Assembly: GCA_026388915.1 (NCBI GenBank)
Contig: JAPLIW010000709.1
Coordinates: forward strand, 1-10,654
Source: Deltaproteobacteria bacterium
GTDB lineage: Bacteria; Desulfobacterota; SM23-61
Direction: 5' to 3'
DNA length: 10,654 bases
Below the pieces are notes generated by a model, which was not told where the DNA came from, searched no databases, and saw nothing but the letters and a program-made list of their open reading frames with translations. Position numbers and translations under genes: made by a program. Every line of letters begins with the position of its first letter. Within the stretch, counting starts at the first letter, position 1. Of the stretch, positions 7,390 through 10,654 are shown in pieces.

Positions 7390-7425
7390 CCTGGTAACGC
7401 CGTGGAAGCAAACCGGCTTACCAGG
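7390..7425 (+). promoter_or_regulatory. Hairpin in the leader of the transporter B binding-protein gene
   Basis: Arms 7390-7402 and 7414-7425 make a 12-base-pair stem with a single bulged C (7398) and an 11-base loop. It lies between the livF stop and the strong AAGGAGG site at 7435-7441 and leaves that site free. No T-run follows, so it is not a classic terminator. It could be a processing or 5'-end stabilising element that raises binding-protein output. The GTG at 7402 lies in its stem, a further reason not to take that as the start. Confidence 0.5.
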
Positions 7426-7446
7426 ACATTAAAAAAGGAGGGCACC

Positions 7447-8643
7447 ATGAAAGGAACAAAACAGGTTTGGATTTTGGTGGCTGTCATTTTTGGCTTTGCC
7501 GTACTGCTGCCATCTGTGGCCACCTCGGCAGACAAGTATGTGACTTTTGGACAGACGGAGGCCTTAACCGGACCCTTGGCCGGGTTCGGTGTCCCAAACA
7601 AACGGATCGTGGAGATGGCCATTGAGAAGATTAATAACGAGGGTGGATTCAAGGTAAAGGGGGAAACCTACAAGCTCAGAGTCATCTGTGAAGACAACAA
7701 GAACACCACGGAAGGGGCCGTTGCCGCGAACAATAAGCTCATCCATCAGGACAAAGTGAAAATTGTGATGAACTTCCCCACCACGCCTGCTATTGCTTCC
7801 CAGGTGGTCACCGAACAGGCCAAGGTGATCAACCTCCTCGGGGGCTTACATCACGAAATGTTGAGCCCCAAGAAACCCTATTCCTTCCGCCATGTCATGG
7901 ATGCCACGGTTACCGCTCCGGCGCAGGTGAAATGGATCCTAAAGAACCGCCCGAACCTGAAATCTTCTTGGATGACTGGGGCTGATGATGCCTCCGGTGC
8001 GGCGGGCGTTGACGGCTGGAATGGGGCCTGCAAAAAATATGGGATCAAGGTGTTGGGGTCCGACTTAATCAGCAGACAGGTCACGGATTTTTATCCCATC
8101 CTCGCCAAGATTTTGCCCACTAATCCGGACATCATCGGGAGCAACACGGGGGATGGGGGCGCCCTTCTTCTGAAACAGGCGCGGGAGAAAGGTTATAAAG
8201 GACAGTTTGCGACCCCCTACGCCGCCTCCAGAAGTTGGGTAAAAACCGGAGGGGCGGAAAATCTGGAGGGAACATTGAACATCGGCGTCGATGCGACCTC
8301 GGAGTTGGTGTCGAAAGGCGTGAGGGATTTTCATGCGGCATATGTTAAAAAATTCGGAGAAGAGCCCGGGGCATGGTCAGACTGGCAGACAACCCCTCCC
8401 TACGTAATCGCTCAAGCCCTCGCAAAGGCGGGCACGATTGATGATGTGGACAAAATCAAAGAGGTTCTGGAAAAAGAATCGTTTAATACCCCGTGGGGCG
8501 AAATTAGGTACGGCGGGGCGAAGAAATTTGGTATTCCTCGCCAGTTGTTGATTCCCATCTTTATCTCCACCGTCAAGAATGGGAAGATCGTGGTTCTTGA
8601 CCGGATTGACGGCGCGGAAATCGAAAAATTGATGAGTGAGTAA
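7447..8643 (+). CDS. Sec-exported substrate-binding protein of ABC transporter B
   Basis: Periplasmic receptor of the Peripla_BP_6 / LivJ-like family, 398 residues. The ATG at 7447 is preceded by a near-ideal AAGGAGG, so the in-frame GTG at 7402 is rejected. Residues 1-28 form a Sec signal peptide: Lys2 and Lys5, a hydrophobic core at 7-21, and likely cleavage after Ala28. No lipobox cysteine is present. The mature part opens with VTFGQTEALTGPLAGFG, followed by the usual helix with INNEGGF and a KLRVICEDNKN strand. Only two cysteines are visible, against seven in the receptor of transporter A, and the two differ widely in sequence. Placing this gene after the ATPases and before the permeases differs from transporter A. 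The ligand is unknown. Confidence 0.92.
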   Translation: MKGTKQVWILVAVIFGFAVLLPSVATSADKYVTFGQTEALTGPLAGFGVPNKRIVEMAIEKINNEGGFKVKGETYKLRVICEDNKNTTEGAVAANNKLIHQDKVKIVMNFPTTPAIASQVVTEQAKVINLLGGLHHEMLSPKKPYSFRHVMDATVTAPAQVKWILKNRPNLKSSWMTGADDASGAAGVDGWNGACKKYGIKVLGSDLISRQVTDFYPILAKILPTNPDIIGSNTGDGGALLLKQAREKGYKGQFATPYAASRSWVKTGGAENLEGTLNIGVDATSELVSKGVRDFHAAYVKKFGEEPGAWSDWQTTPPYVIAQALAKAGTIDDVDKIKEVLEKESFNTPWGEIRYGGAKKFGIPRQLLIPIFISTVKNGKIVVLDRIDGAEIEKLMSE

Positions 8644-8683
8644 AAGCAGAGATTGAGGGGAATCTTTTCCTAATGTTTTGGGT

Positions 8684-8740
8684 GTGGCCATGAGCAGTAG
8701 CCGGGTTTCACAGAATCGCCCAGCTGTTGCTCATGGTCGC
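8684..8740 (+). terminator. Very long hairpin between binding-protein and livH genes of transporter B
   Basis: Arms 8684-8705 and 8719-8740 pair at 21 of 22 positions (17 Watson-Crick, 4 G-U, one C-A mismatch) around a 13-base loop. A short TTTT (8745-8748) lies a few bases after it, so it may be a leaky terminator; it may also protect the binding-protein message from 3' decay. It matches in position the hairpin after the binding-protein gene of transporter A. Its presence also argues that 8678-8764 is leader and not coding. Confidence 0.6.
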
Positions 8741-8764
8741 CAAATTTTGAGTCGAGGGAAAACC

Positions 8765-9631
8765 GTGCAATTACTTATCGAGATGACCATCAATGGAATG
8801 ATGTTGGCCACGAGCATGATGTTGGTCGGCCTTGGATTTACCCTTTTGCATAGCATCCTGCGTGTGGTCAACCTGGCCCATGGCGAGTTCTATATGTTGG
8901 CCGCCATGTTGGTCTGGTATTTTATGTCTGGTTACCATCTCAACTATCCCTTGGCGATCCTGATCAGTATGGTCATTGTGATTGCCTTTGGGCTCCTCGT
9001 AGAAAGGTATGCCTTGCGCAAATTTCGGGGCGATTTGTTATCGGGTCTCATTGTTTCCATGGGATTGGTTTTCATCCTGCAGCAAGGCTCGCTGCTGTTC
9101 TTTGGGACAGAAACCAAGAACATTCCTTCTGCCTTCCCGGGGAATCTAGCCTTCGCGGGTATTCAAATTTCCAAGGAGCGAGTGGTGATATCCTTAATCA
9201 GCCTGGCGATCATTGTGGTTTTGATTATTTTTGTGAACCGTTTCAAGGCCGGGCGGGCCATGCGAGCTGTGGCTCAAGATGAGGATGCTGCCAGACTCCA
9301 GGGAGTCAGTATTCGATACATCAGTACCTTGATCATGGCTCTGGCCTGTGGCCTCGGGGCGATCGCGGGAGGTCTGATGGCCCCTGTGTTTATGATCGTT
9401 CCGACCATGGGCTTGCCCTTTCTCCTGAAGACGGTGATCGCCATCACTTTAGGGGGTATTGGCAGCATCGGAGGGGCCGTTCTCGGCGCTGTTATAGTGG
9501 GGATGGTAGAAAGTTATGTCTCCACCCTGATTTCGATCGAGATCGCCTATATAGCCCTTTTCGGTATTCTCGCCCTAATCCTAGTCGTGAAACCGGGCGG
9601 ATTCTTTGGCACCCCATATGAGTATGTATAA
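8765..9631 (+). CDS. livH: LivH-type permease of ABC transporter B
   Basis: Membrane subunit of the second HAAT importer, 288 residues from the GTG at 8765. That start has GAGGG (8754-8758) at good spacing and gives the short N-terminus usual for LivH. In-frame starts at 8678, 8684 and 8690 would add up to 29 polar residues, lack a good ribosome-binding site and run through the hairpin at 8684-8740. The hallmark Asn-Leu-Ala-His-Gly is at residues 36-40, and the coupling loop R-A-V-A-Q-D-E-D starts at residue 167. A GGIGSIGGAVLGA segment follows, and the protein ends with V-K-P-G-G-F-F-G. Hydrophobic segments cover most of the length, as in the family. It should pair with the LivM encoded next. 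Confidence 0.9.
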   Translation: MQLLIEMTINGMMLATSMMLVGLGFTLLHSILRVVNLAHGEFYMLAAMLVWYFMSGYHLNYPLAILISMVIVIAFGLLVERYALRKFRGDLLSGLIVSMGLVFILQQGSLLFFGTETKNIPSAFPGNLAFAGIQISKERVVISLISLAIIVVLIIFVNRFKAGRAMRAVAQDEDAARLQGVSIRYISTLIMALACGLGAIAGGLMAPVFMIVPTMGLPFLLKTVIAITLGGIGSIGGAVLGAVIVGMVESYVSTLISIEIAYIALFGILALILVVKPGGFFGTPYEYV

Positions 9632-9644
9632 AAAGGCTATTAAT

Positions 9645-10640
9645 ATGAATCAAGTGCCTGCAACAGTAAACTCCAACAGGAAGAACAAAATCCGGGTTTC
9701 CTTATTACTGGCCATTCTCCTTCTGCTGCCCCTTTTTGTCCGCAGCCCTTACCTTCTTCATGTCGTGATCATCACGGCTCTGTACATCATCCTCGCGGCG
9801 GCCTTGCGTTTGCCTCTGATTACCGGTCGATTTAATATCGGGATCGTGGCTTTTGCTGCCATTGGCGCCTATACCTCCGCCCTTCTGGCCTCGAAGCTGG
9901 GGGTAAACGTCTGGCTGGCTCTTCTTGCCGGCTGTGCCGTATCAGGCGTGGTGGCCTTTGGACTCGGCTTAATTATTCTCCGGGTCAGCGGCCTTTACTT
10001 TGCGATGTTAACGATGTGCCTTCTTGAGATGCTGCGGCACTATCTGTTATGGCATCGGAAACTGACCGGCGGAGTCATGGGGATCCTCAACATTCCCAGC
10101 CCCACCATCTGGGGATTTGATTTAGGCGCCGATAAGGTTCCCTTTTATTATCTGACCATGATCGTCATGGTGTTTTCCATATGGTTCATATACAGAATGG
10201 AGCGCTCCCGGGCAGGCATGGCTTTCCAAGCCATCGGGCAAAGCGACCTGCTTTCGGAACACCTGGGTATCAATATTGCCCGATATAGAAATCTGGCTTT
10301 TGTCGTCAGTGGTATCTTTGCTGGCCTTATGGGAGGCATGATTGCTCACTACTTGCATTACACCTCCCCAGAGGATTGGACCATTATGCAGTCCCTTACC
10401 ATCCAGATTTTCATGGTTGTGGGGGGACGGGGTTCACCCTGGGGGCCCATTGTTGGGACTGTGGTGTTGATGGCTATCAGTGAAATCCTTCGGCCTACCA
10501 AGGAGGTCCTGCCCTTAGTCTATGGCGCGATTCTTATCCCGGTGATCCTATTCTATCCCCGGGGGATTGTGGGATTCCCTCATTCAATTTCCGAGTGGTG
10601 GTCCAGGCGGGGTCAACCCCGCTTTTCTGCTTCCCGATAG
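9645..10640 (+). CDS. livM: LivM-type permease of ABC transporter B
   Basis: Second membrane subunit of transporter B (BPD_transp_2 family), 331 residues from the ATG at 9645, which has AAAAGG (9631-9636) upstream. In-frame ATGs at 9618 and 9624 overlap the livH stop and cannot be excluded, though neither has a good ribosome-binding site. Multiple hydrophobic segments span the protein. The segment that in LivM usually reads G-x-x-S-x-G-H before AFF-x-x-GAY is here TGRFNIGIVAFAAIGAY (60-76), without the Ser-x-Gly-His. The coupling loop is the variant AIGQSDLLSEHLGI (from residue 196). A GGRGSPWGPIVG segment and the ending YPRGIVGF are typical. The gene lies 13 bases after livH and is probably last in the operon. 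Confidence 0.9.
   Translation: MNQVPATVNSNRKNKIRVSLLLAILLLLPLFVRSPYLLHVVIITALYIILAAALRLPLITGRFNIGIVAFAAIGAYTSALLASKLGVNVWLALLAGCAVSGVVAFGLGLIILRVSGLYFAMLTMCLLEMLRHYLLWHRKLTGGVMGILNIPSPTIWGFDLGADKVPFYYLTMIVMVFSIWFIYRMERSRAGMAFQAIGQSDLLSEHLGINIARYRNLAFVVSGIFAGLMGGMIAHYLHYTSPEDWTIMQSLTIQIFMVVGGRGSPWGPIVGTVVLMAISEILRPTKEVLPLVYGAILIPVILFYPRGIVGFPHSISEWWSRRGQPRFSASR
10605..10626 (+). terminator. Intrinsic-terminator-like hairpin in the 3' end of livM
   Basis: GCGGGG (10607-10612) and CCCCGC (10617-10622) form a GC-rich stem with a TCAA loop, extended by two weaker pairs (10605-10606 with 10623-10624), and TTTT (10623-10626) follows directly. It lies inside the coding sequence, about 12 bases before the TAG. 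If active it would truncate transcripts just short of the stop codon, so it may be only partial. Confidence 0.45.
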
Positions 10641-10654
10641 AGAGGGGATACAAA

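Noticed and set aside
1..10654. CRISPR array, tRNA, rRNA, insertion sequence or phage genes
   Set aside because: Looked for on both strands; no regularly spaced repeats, no cloverleaf-like segment in any gap, and no transposase or integrase among the open frames.

Overview
The window is bacterial chromosomal DNA of moderate GC (roughly 55% by eye), coding on the + strand throughout and gene-dense. It looks like a diderm bacterium: both substrate-binding proteins carry cleavable export signals without a lipobox cysteine, as expected for soluble periplasmic proteins. The mix of a URO-D family enzyme, paired HAAT-type ABC transporters and a Tat-exported, cysteine-rich binding protein resembles anaerobic Desulfobacterota/deltaproteobacteria, but that assignment is inference and not proven here.

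Layout. Positions 1-411 hold the 3' end of a uroporphyrinogen-decarboxylase-family gene. A 313-base gap to the next start carries a good sigma-70-type promoter and two short palindromes. Transporter A follows (725-5540): a Tat-exported substrate-binding protein, a LivH-type permease, and a single 861-residue polypeptide that fuses a LivM-type permease to both ATPases (LivG-like, then LivF-like). A 366-base gap without a gene separates it from transporter B (5907-10640), whose order is livG, livF, Sec-exported substrate-binding protein, livH, livM, all separate genes. A terminator-like hairpin lies in the last codons of livM, so transporter B probably ends with the window.

How the genes work together. 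Each set supplies all parts of one ABC importer of the hydrophobic/branched-chain amino acid (HAAT) type: one periplasmic receptor, two membrane subunits and two ATPases. The two sets differ in gene order, fusion state and export route, and their proteins are clearly divergent, so they are not a recent tandem duplication. The substrate of neither can be read from sequence; the HAAT family covers branched-chain and other amino acids, amides, urea and aromatic acids.

The most notable points are the three-part LivM-LivG-LivF fusion, with a possible leftover ribosome-binding site and GTG start for LivF inside it, and long RNA hairpins immediately downstream of both binding-protein genes, which probably set the binding-protein to permease ratio. 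I found no wholly new system, RNA gene, mobile element or CRISPR array.
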